64,000 bases of DNA from Paraburkholderia haematera (lineage in GTDB: Bacteria; Pseudomonadota; Gammaproteobacteria; Burkholderiales; Burkholderiaceae). How positions within the stretch are numbered: the stretch's first letter is position 1; every line of letters begins with the position of its first letter. The translations under genes were made by a program, and so were the position numbers. The stretch is taken from the NCBI RefSeq assembly GCF_905220975.1, contig NZ_CAJNBK010000001.1:248001-312000 (forward strand), given 5' to 3'. The notes beneath the pieces are model-generated. The model was not told where the DNA came from. It ran no database searches and saw only the letters and a program-made list of their open reading frames with translations. Below, piece by piece: positions 28,059-37,083 of the stretch.

Positions 28059-28898
28059 TCAAGGTTGCGCCGGCTGCAAGGTGTCGTAGTCGACGTAGCT
28101 GGTTTCCCGGCAGAAGCTGACAAGCCGCACGCCCGCTTTGCGGGCGATCGCAATCGCCAGCGAAGACGGCGCCGAAATCGTCGCGACCATCGGCACGTCG
28201 ACACGTGCTGCTTTGCGCACCAGCTCGTAGCTGGCGCGGCTCGACAGAAACACAAAACCTTCCCGGGTATCCGCTCGGTCGAGCACCAACTGGCCGATCA
28301 GCTTGTCGAGCGCGTTGTGACGGCCGACGTCTTCGAACGCGTAGCGGATCGCGCCTGCCGCATCGCACCATGCGGCGGCGTGCAGGCCGCCGGTCAGGCG
28401 GGTTAGTGCCTGGTGCGCCGGCAACTCGCGCGCGGCACGAGCGATCGCATCCGGTGCAAGCCGTTGCAGAAAGCCGGTATCGGGCACGCGTTCCGGTTTC
28501 AGATCCAGCAGATCGATGCTTTCGATCCCGCATACGCCGCAGCCGGTGCGCCCGGCGAGCGCGCGGCGCTTTTCCTTCAGCGCAACGAAAGCCTGCTGCA
28601 CCACCTTCAATTGCACTTCTGCGTGCGGCAATTCGTCATCGTCGTGCAACTCGACCTCGATGTCCTGAATGTCGCTGCCGCGTTCCACGATCCCTTCCGA
28701 AACCGCAAAACCGACCGCGAACGCTTCCAGATCGCGCGGGGTGCACATCATCACCGCGTGCGAGATGCCATTGAAGACGAGCGCCACCGGCCATTCCTGA
28801 CCGACGTGATCGGTGACGGTTTCGACCGCCGCGCCGCGATGCCGGTGCACCTGGCGCTCCACGGCGCCCGTCTGCCCGTCTGTGTCCAGTTCGTTCAA
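28059..28898 (-). CDS. fdhD: Formate dehydrogenase accessory sulfurtransferase FdhD
   Basis: FdhD transfers sulfur from the cysteine desulfurase to the molybdenum (bis-MGD) cofactor and so activates formate dehydrogenases. The 279-residue product carries the CGVCG motif (C120, C123, matching E. coli C121/C124), FAVGFAVSEGIV near 60 and the substrate-pocket elements VGRHNALDKLIG and SSRASYELVRKA. It starts with TTG at 28898, 7 nt after AAAGGAGTG. A formate dehydrogenase itself is not in the window. The neighbour 158 bp away on the other strand encodes a nitrate-reductase-associated protein, another molybdoenzyme link. Confidence 0.95.
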   Translation of the reverse strand: MNELDTDGQTGAVERQVHRHRGAAVETVTDHVGQEWPVALVFNGISHAVMMCTPRDLEAFAVGFAVSEGIVERGSDIQDIEVELHDDDELPHAEVQLKVVQQAFVALKEKRRALAGRTGCGVCGIESIDLLDLKPERVPDTGFLQRLAPDAIARAARELPAHQALTRLTGGLHAAAWCDAAGAIRYAFEDVGRHNALDKLIGQLVLDRADTREGFVFLSSRASYELVRKAARVDVPMVATISAPSSLAIAIARKAGVRLVSFCRETSYVDYDTLQPAQP

Positions 28899-29056
28899 GC
28901 GACTTCACTCCTTTCATGCTGCGCGCGTTTCTACGGCTTGCAGCCTTGGCCGGGCGGCGCGAAGCAGCGCCAGACCACGCTGCTATCGCGCGAATAAGGT
29001 TCTAAAATACCTCAAGCTGGGCTTGGGCGTTGCCCGCCACCAAGAGGATGACTGTC

Positions 29057-29533
29057 ATGGCACTCAACGAAGCACCGCTTCTGTTCAACTTCGAAGTCGC
29101 GTCGTCGGAGAATTTCACTTACATCCCGATGTCGGTACGCTTCAATCTCGACCGTTTCGGGCTGCGCATCACGCTCGCGCAGTGGCAGTTGCTGCCGCTC
29201 GAAGACCGCAAGCTGCTGGCGCGGTTTCCGGTCGAAGAAGACTCGGAAATCGAGCCGAATTTCGACCACGCGCTGTTCGAGATGCTGCGCACGCACGCGA
29301 ATGTCGAGCCGGATTGGTTCACGCCCGAGGAAGCGCCTGCCTGGCGTCGCACCGATGCCGTACCGGGTGACGTCGCACACCAGGCGGGACTCGCCGGCCT
29401 GCCCACGCCGGGCGTCGCCCAGTGGGCCGAACTCGCGCCGTTCAAGCGCTACGTGCTCGCCAAATTGTCGCGCAAGCCGGAAAGCAACCACGACTTCATT
29501 CCCGCGATGAAGGAATTTGGTACGGCCGGTTAG
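29057..29533 (+). CDS. Nitrate-reductase-associated protein (NarM-like)
   Basis: The 158-residue protein matches the Nitr_red_assoc family described in cyanobacteria beside nitrate reductase and molybdopterin genes. The opening FNFEVASSENFTYIPMSVRF, the LDRFGLRITLAQWQLLPLEDR and the ending HDFIPAMKEFG fit the family. In cyanobacteria NarM is needed for active nitrate reductase. Here it sits head-to-head with fdhD, so it probably helps mature or activate a molybdoenzyme, though none is encoded in this window. The ATG at 29057 is chosen because AAGAGG (29042-29047) directly abuts the alternative ATG at 29048. Confidence 0.75.
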   Translation: MALNEAPLLFNFEVASSENFTYIPMSVRFNLDRFGLRITLAQWQLLPLEDRKLLARFPVEEDSEIEPNFDHALFEMLRTHANVEPDWFTPEEAPAWRRTDAVPGDVAHQAGLAGLPTPGVAQWAELAPFKRYVLAKLSRKPESNHDFIPAMKEFGTAG

Positions 29534-29698
29534 GCGCGGCCGTCTAGGCGCGAATTATTTCACTTCACACCCTTAATCTGTTCCGAACCCTGCCGTTATC
29601 CATGGGTTGGCGCGTAAAAAGACTCGACTCGGCGCGACCCGACGCACCGAAAGCGACCCCCGTGCTCCCGCCCTCAGAACGATTGACGTTCGGAACCC

Positions 29699-32600
29699 AT
29701 GACTCCTTTTTTATCGAAGCGGCTGCTGATCAATCTGGCGGTCGTCGCCGCTGCGATCGGCGCGAACGCGTTCGTCGCCTATACGCAGATTTGCGGCCAG
29801 CGCGACGCCGACGCGCGCATGTTGCGTTCGACGAGCGTGCGTCAGAATCTCGACGCCTACCATACGGCGCTGGACAGCGGACTGGCCGCGCTCGGCCGTT
29901 TCGAAGCATCGGGTGAGGCCACGCCGGTCAACGAGGCCGCCGCCATGGCGACTTCGCTGGCCGGTCTGGAGCGCGAGTTGCGCAAAGAACTCGCCGGCGA
30001 ACCCGCGCTGCTCGACACGCTCGCCAAACTGGGTACGGACAGTCATGCGCTGCAACACGATATCGACGATGCGCTGTTGAAGAGCGCCAGCACCACGCCA
30101 AACGAGTCGCGCGCGTGGGCGGCGTCGACCTATACGCATCTCGGGCTGGGTCTCGGCCGGGTGGAAGCCGGTCTGACGGCGTTGCGCCAGCAGGAGAATC
30201 AGACATTGCAGGCGTCGCTCACGGCCTCCGCGAACGAAACCCAGCGCGCCATGTTTCTGCTGATCGTGACGATGCTGGCCGGCAGCGCGCTCCTGATCTT
30301 CACGTTCGGCGCTCGCGAAAGCCGCGCGCGCGAGAAACTGCGCACCGTCCGCGCGCTCAACCGCAACGACGAACGTTTTCGCGGCCTGTTCGACGATCAT
30401 CCGGTGCCGATGTACATTTTCGATCGCGAGACGCTGCGCTTTCTCACCGTCAACGCGGCAGCGATCCAGCAATACGGCTATTCCGAAAGCGAATTTCTCG
30501 CCATGACGATTCGCGCGATCCGGCCGAATGGCGAAATCTCGCGCCTTGAATCGCACCTGCAGCGCAGCGACGTCCCGCATCAGGGCCGCACGATGGCGGG
30601 TGTCTGGCATCACCGGCGCAAGGACGGGTCAACGATCAGCGCCGACATTTCCTATCACGCGCTCAACTTCATGGGCCGCGCCGCTTTCTTCGTGCTGGCC
30701 GACGACGTCACCGAACAGATCAACGCCGAAGCCGAAGCGCAGCGTTCGAACCAGATGCTCGAGACGGTGATCGACAACATCCCGCAGCGGATTTTCTGGA
30801 AGGATCAGGCGTCGCGCTATCTCGGCTGCAACATGGCGTTCGCGCGCGATGCGGGGCTCTCTTACCCTGAGCAGGTGGTCGGCAAGAGTGACAGCGATAT
30901 GCCATGGCGCGCCTTCGCCGGCCTGCTGAACGAGCACGATAAAGAAGTGGTGACCACCGGCGTGCCGAAAATGAATTTCGAGGTCGACCTGGTGATCGAC
31001 GGCGTGCATCGCACCACGGTCACGAGCAAGCTGCCGTTCACCGACGGCGATGGCCGCGTGATCGGCGTGCTCGGTTCCTACACGGACATCACCGAGCGCA
31101 AGCGCGCCGATCTGGCCTTGCGTCTGCAAAGCCGCGCGCTCGATGCCAGCGTCAACGCGATTCTGATTACCGCGCCGTCGCCGGCGGGCAATCTGATCGA
31201 ATACGTGAACCCTGCGTTCATGCGCATCACCGGTTACGATCCCGCCGAAGTGATGGGTCACGATTGCCGAGTGCTGCAGCGCGACGACCGCGACCAGGAA
31301 GGCGTCGCCCTGATCCGCCAGGCGCTTGCCGCGAACCGCGAGGTGAGCGCCGTGGTGCGCAACTATCGCAAGGACGGCGCGCTGTTCTGGAATCAGCTGT
31401 TCATCGCGCCCGTGCCGAACGCGGAAGGTGTGATCACGCATCACATCGGCGTGATCAATGATGTGACGGATCTGATCCGCTATCAGGAGCAGCTCGAATA
31501 CCAGGCCAACTACGACAGTCTCACGCGGCTGCCGAATCGCAACCTGCTGCGCGATCGCCTGCAGCATGCGTTGATCGTCGCCCAGCGGCATCACAAGGGC
31601 GTCGCGGTGGTGTTCATCGATCTGGACGGTTTCAAGAACGTCAACGACAGCCTTGGCCATAGCGTCGGCGACCGCTTGCTGAGCGTGGTGGCGGAACGGC
31701 TCGCGCGCTGCACGCGAACCAGCGACACGGTCGCGCGGCACGGCGGCGACGAGTTCGTGATCGTGATGACCGATACCGTTGACGAGCAGTCGCTGATCGC
31801 GTGGATGGAGCGGGTGCGCGCGTCGATTTCCGAGCCGGTGTGGCTCGACGGCACCGAGTTGTATGTCGGCTGCAGCATGGGCGCGAGCCTCTTCCCGCAG
31901 GACGGCGAAGACGCGGAAACGCTGATGAAAAAGGCCGACCTCGCGATGTATCGCGCGAAGGACATGGGCCGCAACACGTTCCAGTTCTACCAGCCGGAAA
32001 TGAATGCGAGTGCGGGCGCGCGCCTGAATCTCGAACGGCGTTTGCGCCGCGCCTTGCGCGACAACGAGTTCCTGCTGCACTACCAGCCGCAGGTGGATAT
32101 CGGGAGCGGGCAGATCGTCGGCACCGAGGCGCTGGTGCGCTGGCGCGATCCGGAAGTCGGATTGGTGCTGCCGTCGGTGTTCATTCCGGTTGCCGAGGAG
32201 AGCGGGTTGATCGGGCCGCTGTCGGAATGGGTGCTACGCGAGGCGTGCCGCCAGAACAAGGCGTGGCAGGACGAGGGCTTGCCGCCGGCGCGGGTGTCGG
32301 TGAATCTGTCGGCGCGGGTTTTTCAGCAGCGCGACATCGCGAAGCTCGTCATGCAGGTGCTTGCCGAGACGGGTCTCGAGCCGCAGTACCTCGAACTCGA
32401 GCTTACCGAAAGCACCATCATGCGCAATGCCGAGGAGGCAGTGTCGATGCTCAACGAACTGCACGCGCTCGGCATCGGTCTTGCCATCGACGACTTCGGC
32501 ACCGGCTATTCGAGTCTCAGCTATCTGAAGCGCTTCCCGGTGGACCGTTTGAAGATCGACCGCTCGTTCGTGTCGGATATTGGCGTGTCGGGCGACGACG

Positions 32601-32809
32601 AAACGATCACGTCGGCGATCATCGCGCTCGCGCATTCGCTGAAATTGCAGGTGATCGCCGAGGGTGTGGAGACGTCGGCGCAACTCGACTTCCTGAAAGA
32701 ACGCGCGTGCGACGAAATGCAGGGTTTCTACTTCGCGAAGCCCTTGTCGACCGACGCGATTTCGGCGTTGTTACAGGGCGGGGTAGGGCGGGAAGTGGTG
32801 ACGGTGTAG
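29699..32809 (+). CDS. Membrane PAS-GGDEF-EAL c-di-GMP signalling protein
   Basis: The 1036-residue protein begins with a transmembrane helix (about 8-28), a periplasmic helical sensor of about 155 residues and a second transmembrane helix (about 184-203). Three PAS-type domains follow (about 225-345, 350-480 and 480-605, the last with RITGYDPAEVMGHDC). The GGDEF domain has an intact RHGGDEF near 679 and the inhibitory site RTSD five residues before it. The EAL domain is also intact (EALVRW near 811, ELTES, IDDFGTGYSSLSYLKR, LKIDRSFV, EGVET). Both synthesis and breakdown of c-di-GMP are thus possible. The gene stands alone; the signal is unknown. Confidence 0.93.
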   Translation: MTPFLSKRLLINLAVVAAAIGANAFVAYTQICGQRDADARMLRSTSVRQNLDAYHTALDSGLAALGRFEASGEATPVNEAAAMATSLAGLERELRKELAGEPALLDTLAKLGTDSHALQHDIDDALLKSASTTPNESRAWAASTYTHLGLGLGRVEAGLTALRQQENQTLQASLTASANETQRAMFLLIVTMLAGSALLIFTFGARESRAREKLRTVRALNRNDERFRGLFDDHPVPMYIFDRETLRFLTVNAAAIQQYGYSESEFLAMTIRAIRPNGEISRLESHLQRSDVPHQGRTMAGVWHHRRKDGSTISADISYHALNFMGRAAFFVLADDVTEQINAEAEAQRSNQMLETVIDNIPQRIFWKDQASRYLGCNMAFARDAGLSYPEQVVGKSDSDMPWRAFAGLLNEHDKEVVTTGVPKMNFEVDLVIDGVHRTTVTSKLPFTDGDGRVIGVLGSYTDITERKRADLALRLQSRALDASVNAILITAPSPAGNLIEYVNPAFMRITGYDPAEVMGHDCRVLQRDDRDQEGVALIRQALAANREVSAVVRNYRKDGALFWNQLFIAPVPNAEGVITHHIGVINDVTDLIRYQEQLEYQANYDSLTRLPNRNLLRDRLQHALIVAQRHHKGVAVVFIDLDGFKNVNDSLGHSVGDRLLSVVAERLARCTRTSDTVARHGGDEFVIVMTDTVDEQSLIAWMERVRASISEPVWLDGTELYVGCSMGASLFPQDGEDAETLMKKADLAMYRAKDMGRNTFQFYQPEMNASAGARLNLERRLRRALRDNEFLLHYQPQVDIGSGQIVGTEALVRWRDPEVGLVLPSVFIPVAEESGLIGPLSEWVLREACRQNKAWQDEGLPPARVSVNLSARVFQQRDIAKLVMQVLAETGLEPQYLELELTESTIMRNAEEAVSMLNELHALGIGLAIDDFGTGYSSLSYLKRFPVDRLKIDRSFVSDIGVSGDDETITSAIIALAHSLKLQVIAEGVETSAQLDFLKERACDEMQGFYFAKPLSTDAISALLQGGVGREVVTV

Positions 32810-32821
32810 TTCGCGGGAAGC

Positions 32822-33708
32822 TTAGGCGACGCTTGCATAGCGTGGTGGCTCGTCCGGCTCGTCGTTCGCCAGAAGCCTCGCCGCCATGAAATCGATAAAC
32901 ACCCGCAGCCGGGGCGGCACGCTGCGTCCGGCGGGCCAGACGATGCTGATGTCGATCGCCTGCTCGACGTAATCGTCGAGCACTGTGCACAGCAAACCGT
33001 CCTTCAGCGCCTGCCGTACCGAAAAATCCGGCATGCAGGCGATCCCCAGACCGCGCATCGCGAAGCACGCGCGCGTCTCAATGTTGTTGCACACCATCGA
33101 AATGGGCAGCGCGAGCTCGCGCTCGCCGGCCTCGCGCCGCAACGGCCAGATTTCCAGCTTGCCGTTCGTCGGATAACGGTAGTGCAGACACACATGGTCG
33201 GCCAGATCGGCGGGCGTTTGCGGCGTGCCGCGCCGGGCGAAGTAGGCCGGCGCGCCGACCAGTGCCACGCCGAATGAACCGATTTGCCGCGCGGCGAGGC
33301 GTGAATCCGCCAGCGCGCCAGTGCGCACGACGACGTCGAAACCTTCGTCGATCACGTCGACCACGCGGTCGCTGAAGTCCAGATCCAGTTCGATCTCTGG
33401 ATACGCCAGCATGAAATCGGCGAGCACCGGCAGCACCAGCGAACCGACCACGGGCAGGCTCACGCGCAAGCGGCCGCGCGGCGAACCGGCACTTTGCGAC
33501 ATCTCCAGCTCCGCCGCTTCGATTTCGGCGAGGATGCGCCGGCTGCGTTGGAGGAATTGCACGCCGTCGGTGGTGAGCGTGATGCTGCGCGTGCTGCGAT
33601 GCGCTTGCCGACCGCCGACGCCGACACGCCGAGCAGCCGCCCGGCCGTGACGAAGCTGCGTGTTTCGGCCACCTGCACGAATACCAGGAACCCGCTCAGA
33701 CTTTCCAC
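32822..33708 (-). pseudogene. LysR-family regulator disrupted by a frameshifting deletion
   Basis: The N-terminal helix-turn-helix (GTG start at 33708, MESLSGFLVFVQVAETRSF to SASAVGKRIA) is in one frame. The rest, from RSTRSITLTTDG to the C-terminus at 32822, is in another. At the junction (33596-33600) the usual 12-residue LysR segment between them (of the form RLEERLGVRLFH) is missing. The remaining product would not be a complete regulator. The effector domain is intact with normal codon use, so the loss looks recent. It is divergent to a serine hydrolase-MFS pair, which it may once have controlled. A sequencing or assembly error is unlikely to remove such a stretch. Confidence 0.8.
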
Positions 33709-33819
33709 CGTTGCCTCCGATTCCGGACATGAATGTCCGCAGACTGAGGAACTCTATCCCAGTTTTTCTTCGGATGCCGGGTTCGTATGATGGCGGCACG
33801 CCTTTTCATTGGAACCGCC

Positions 33820-35040
33820 ATGTCCGATTTGCACGAACCGTCCAACGCTTCTCTTTCTGCGCGTCATACCGCACCGCTCTCCGCGCGCGTCGATGCGGTG
33901 ATCGATACCGCGTTGGCTTCGCAGCGCCTCGTCGGGGGCGTGGTGCTGATCGCCCAGCACGGTGAGCCGGTGTATCGCTGCGCGGCAGGCTTCGCCGATC
34001 GCGAGCGCGAGCAGCCGATGCGCGAAGACACGCTGTTTCGGCTCGCGTCGATTTCGAAACCGATCGTGTCGACGGCCGCGATGGTGCTGGTCAGCCAGCA
34101 GCGTCTCGGACTCGATGACGCAGTCGAGCGTTACCTGCCTGAATTCACGCCGCACGGACCGGATGGCGCTGCCGCGCGGCTCACTGTGCGGCACTTGCTG
34201 ACGCATACCGCAGGCCTTGGCTATCGCTTTCTCGAAACCGACGAACAGGGTCCGTATGCCCGCGCAGGTGTCTCCGATGGCATGGATCGCGCGGGCATTA
34301 CGCTCGCTGAGAATGTGCGCCGGATCGCCAGCGTGCCATTGATGTTCACGCCGGGCACCGCGTGGGCTTACTCGCTGTCGATCGACGTGTTGGGCGCGCT
34401 GATCGAACGCGTGGCGCTGCTGCCGCTGGACGATGCCGTACGCGAGCTCGTCACCGCTCCGCTTGCGATGAACGACACCGCCTTTTACACCCTCGACGCG
34501 CAGCGCCTCGCGACGCCTTATGTGAGCGACGTACCGCAACCGCACCGCATGCACGACAAGGAACGCGTCACGCCATTCGAAGGTGCAATCGGCATCGACT
34601 TCGAACCCGCGCGCGCGTTGGACCGCTCCGCGTTCGCCTCGGGCGGCGCGGGCATGGTGGGGTGCGCGGATGATGTGCTGCGTTTGCTCGACACATTGCG
34701 CGACGGCGGCGGCGCTTTGCTGCCGCGCGCGTGGGTCGACGAAATGGGCCGCAACCAGACCGGCGAGATGGGTCCGCCCGATAAGCCGGGCTACGGCTTC
34801 GGACTGGGCTTTTCCGTGCTGCGCGATCCGCTTGCCGCCGATTCGCTGGAGTCGCCCGGCACCTGGTGCTGGGGCGGCGCGTACGGCCATTCATGGTTCG
34901 TCGACCGGAGTCGTGGCCTGAGCGTCGTCGCGCTCACCAACACGTTGTACGAAGGGATGTCAGGGGCGTTCGTCAACGCGCTGCGCGATGCGGTGTACGG
35001 CGTGACAGCGCCCACGGTTCAGGAGGCAAGCCGGCCATGA
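33820..35040 (+). CDS. Beta-lactamase-related serine hydrolase (class C / esterase EstB-like)
   Basis: The 406-residue protein belongs to the serine beta-lactamase-like superfamily. It has the S-x-x-K motif SISK (S77, K80), a Tyr in TAWAYSLSIDVLG in the place of the Y-x-N box, and a C-terminal WGGAYGHSWFVD in the place of K-T-G. Missing the classic K-T-G and with no signal peptide, it is more likely a cytoplasmic esterase or hydrolase than a drug-resistance beta-lactamase. Start 33820 is preferred; an ATG at 33787 extends it by 11 residues. Its stop overlaps the ATG of the MFS gene (ATGA), so they form a coupled pair. Confidence 0.85.
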   Translation: MSDLHEPSNASLSARHTAPLSARVDAVIDTALASQRLVGGVVLIAQHGEPVYRCAAGFADREREQPMREDTLFRLASISKPIVSTAAMVLVSQQRLGLDDAVERYLPEFTPHGPDGAAARLTVRHLLTHTAGLGYRFLETDEQGPYARAGVSDGMDRAGITLAENVRRIASVPLMFTPGTAWAYSLSIDVLGALIERVALLPLDDAVRELVTAPLAMNDTAFYTLDAQRLATPYVSDVPQPHRMHDKERVTPFEGAIGIDFEPARALDRSAFASGGAGMVGCADDVLRLLDTLRDGGGALLPRAWVDEMGRNQTGEMGPPDKPGYGFGLGFSVLRDPLAADSLESPGTWCWGGAYGHSWFVDRSRGLSVVALTNTLYEGMSGAFVNALRDAVYGVTAPTVQEASRP

Positions 35041-36299
35041 GCGAATTCGACATCGATCACTCCCGCGTCACGATACCTCCAGCGCAATTGGCGCAATCTG
35101 CCGATCGTTTGCCGCTGTCAGGTTTGCTCGCACTCGCCACGGCCGGCTTCATCAAGATCCTGACTGAAGCATTGCCCGCTGGCCTGCTGCGCGAAATGAG
35201 TGGCGACTTCGGGGTGTCGGCGGCACTGATCGGGCAGCTCGTCACCGTGTATGCCGCGGGGTCATTGCTGGCGGCGATTCCCCTGGCGATCGCGACGCGC
35301 GGCTGGCGCCGTCGTCCGCTGCTGCTGGTGGCGATTGCGGGTTTCGTCGTCGTCAATACGGTAACGACACTGTCGACGAACTACACGCTCACGTTGGTCG
35401 CGCGTTTTTTGGCCGGTGTGTCAGCTGGTCTGGTGTGGGCGCTGCTCGCCGGCTACGCGGCGCGCATGGCGCCCGCGCATCTGCAAGGCAGGGCGATCGC
35501 GGTGGCGATGACGGGCGTGCCGGTCGCGTTGTCGCTCGGCATTCCGCTCGGGACGCTGGTGGGCGCTTCGATGGGTTGGCGTTATACGTTCGGTGCGATG
35601 AGCGTGCTGACGGTCGTGCTGCTCGGCTGGGTGCGCTGGCAGGTGCCCGATTTCGCCGGTCAGCCAGCCGGCCGGCGCGCAACATTGCGCGGCGTGCTCG
35701 CTTCGCCGGGCATCAAGGCGGTGCTCGCCGTGATGTTCGCTTACGTGCTCGCGCACACCATCCTCTACACCTACATCTCGCCGTTCCTTGCGCTCGCGCA
35801 TTTGCAGCAGCGCGTGGATGCGGTGCTGTTCGTGTTCGGCGTGATGGCGCTTGCGAGCATCGCGATCGTCGGCGTGCTGGTGGACCGGCACCTGCGCCGG
35901 CTGACGCTCGTCAGCGTCGCGTTGTTCGGCGTGGCGACCGTGATGCTCGGTCTGGCGAGCGATCTGCCGGCCGCCGTCTATCTCAGCGTGGGCGTATGGG
36001 GGCTCGCGTTCGGCGGCGCCGCTACGCTGTTTCAAACCGCGTCGGCGCGTGCTGCGGGCGAGGGCGCCGACGTCGCGCAATCGATGATCGTCACGGTCTG
36101 GAATCTCGCGATTGCAGGCGGCGGGGCGCTGGGCGGCGTTGCGATCGACCGATATGGTGCGTTCGCGTTGCCGTGGGTGCCCGCCGCGCTGTTGATCGGG
36201 ACGCTGCTGTGCGTCGGCGTCAATGCGCTCCGCGGCCGAGGGACGGGCGCGGCGGACAAAGCAACCGCCGCGCGCCTCGGATCCTGCGGCAGTCAATGA
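35037..36299 (+). CDS. MFS efflux transporter (12-helix, AraJ/YdhP-like)
   Basis: This 420-residue protein has about 12 hydrophobic helices of the major facilitator superfamily. The first segment is GLLALATAGFIKILTEALPA, and the family's intracellular and antiporter motifs (GRAIAVAMTGVPVALSLGIPLG) are seen near 155. It resembles arabinose-efflux-like exporters of the DHA1 group. It is translationally coupled to the serine hydrolase before it, suggesting a combined hydrolysis-and-export unit for the same unknown compound. No substrate can be read. Confidence 0.87.
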   Translation: MSEFDIDHSRVTIPPAQLAQSADRLPLSGLLALATAGFIKILTEALPAGLLREMSGDFGVSAALIGQLVTVYAAGSLLAAIPLAIATRGWRRRPLLLVAIAGFVVVNTVTTLSTNYTLTLVARFLAGVSAGLVWALLAGYAARMAPAHLQGRAIAVAMTGVPVALSLGIPLGTLVGASMGWRYTFGAMSVLTVVLLGWVRWQVPDFAGQPAGRRATLRGVLASPGIKAVLAVMFAYVLAHTILYTYISPFLALAHLQQRVDAVLFVFGVMALASIAIVGVLVDRHLRRLTLVSVALFGVATVMLGLASDLPAAVYLSVGVWGLAFGGAATLFQTASARAAGEGADVAQSMIVTVWNLAIAGGGALGGVAIDRYGAFALPWVPAALLIGTLLCVGVNALRGRGTGAADKATAARLGSCGSQ

Positions 36300-36308
36300 A
36301 AGCGAATC

Positions 36309-36923
36309 TCAGACGGCGGGCGTGTCGACGAATACCGGCAACCGCTCGGCCGCCTCGGAAAACGCCTGAAGATTCGGATGTGCCGCCTTGGTGACGATCT
36401 CCGGCAAGAACATCTGCGTGAAATTCCACGCGACGGCTACCGTCACATCCACCGCGCCGAAATGGTTCGGCTCGACCGGCAGCGGGGCCGACGCGAGTTC
36501 CGCCTCGAGTTCGCGGTAAGCGGCGTGCAATTGCTCGGTCACACGATCGACCCACGGCTCATGCTGTTTGTCCGCCGGACGCAGATTGCGTTCGTAGACG
36601 ATCTGCACGGACTTTTCACAAGCGGCTAGCGCCAGGCCCGTGAGGCGCGCGGCGCGCAGGCAGTGATCTGGTTGTGACGGGAAGATCCGGTGATCCGGCG
36701 CCGCGAGCGTGGCGACATACTGCAGGATCACGGTCGAATCCATCACGCTCTGGCCGTTGTCGAGGATCAGCGTCGGCGCCTTGACGACCGGGTTGATCTT
36801 CGCGAACGCGTCATACGTGCTGAACACCGAAATTGCCTGGTGTTCGAAGTCGAGCTTCAGCATCTTCAGGCAGATAGCGACCCGGCGCACGTAGGGCGAA
36901 TCCAGCATTCCGATCAGCTTCAT
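36309..36923 (-). CDS. Glutathione S-transferase family protein
   Basis: The 204-residue protein has a thioredoxin-like N-terminal domain (MKLIGMLDSPYVRRVAICLK; S-P-Y-V-R-R is the glutathione-site helix with the catalytic Ser) and cis-Pro in NPVVKAPTLIL. D-S-T-V-I-L-Q-Y completes the glutathione-binding loop, and an all-helical C-terminal domain follows. Such enzymes conjugate or reduce electrophiles with glutathione in the cytoplasm. It faces a divergent LysR gene with a 160-bp gap, so regulation by that protein is likely. Substrate unknown. Confidence 0.9.
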   Translation of the reverse strand: MKLIGMLDSPYVRRVAICLKMLKLDFEHQAISVFSTYDAFAKINPVVKAPTLILDNGQSVMDSTVILQYVATLAAPDHRIFPSQPDHCLRAARLTGLALAACEKSVQIVYERNLRPADKQHEPWVDRVTEQLHAAYRELEAELASAPLPVEPNHFGAVDVTVAVAWNFTQMFLPEIVTKAAHPNLQAFSEAAERLPVFVDTPAV

Positions 36924-37010
36924 CTCATTCCCGTTAGAAGATCTATATAGCTTGCCCGAGCGGGCGAGTATCCGGCTGTTCGCCTGTCAGACGGTGCCTG
37001 CAGAGCAGTA

Positions 37011-37022
37011 AGGCAATAGCCT
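37011..37022. promoter_or_regulatory. Small dyad between GST and LysR genes
   Basis: AGGC-AATA-GCCT is an interrupted dyad in the 160-bp divergent region, of the kind bound by LysR regulators. It is a weak candidate; TAA and TTA flanks are not fully symmetrical. Confidence 0.3.
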
Positions 37023-37083
37023 AACCGTCTCGCCGCATCAAAAAAAGCAACATTAATCGACGATTTACGTCAGAATTTCTTAC

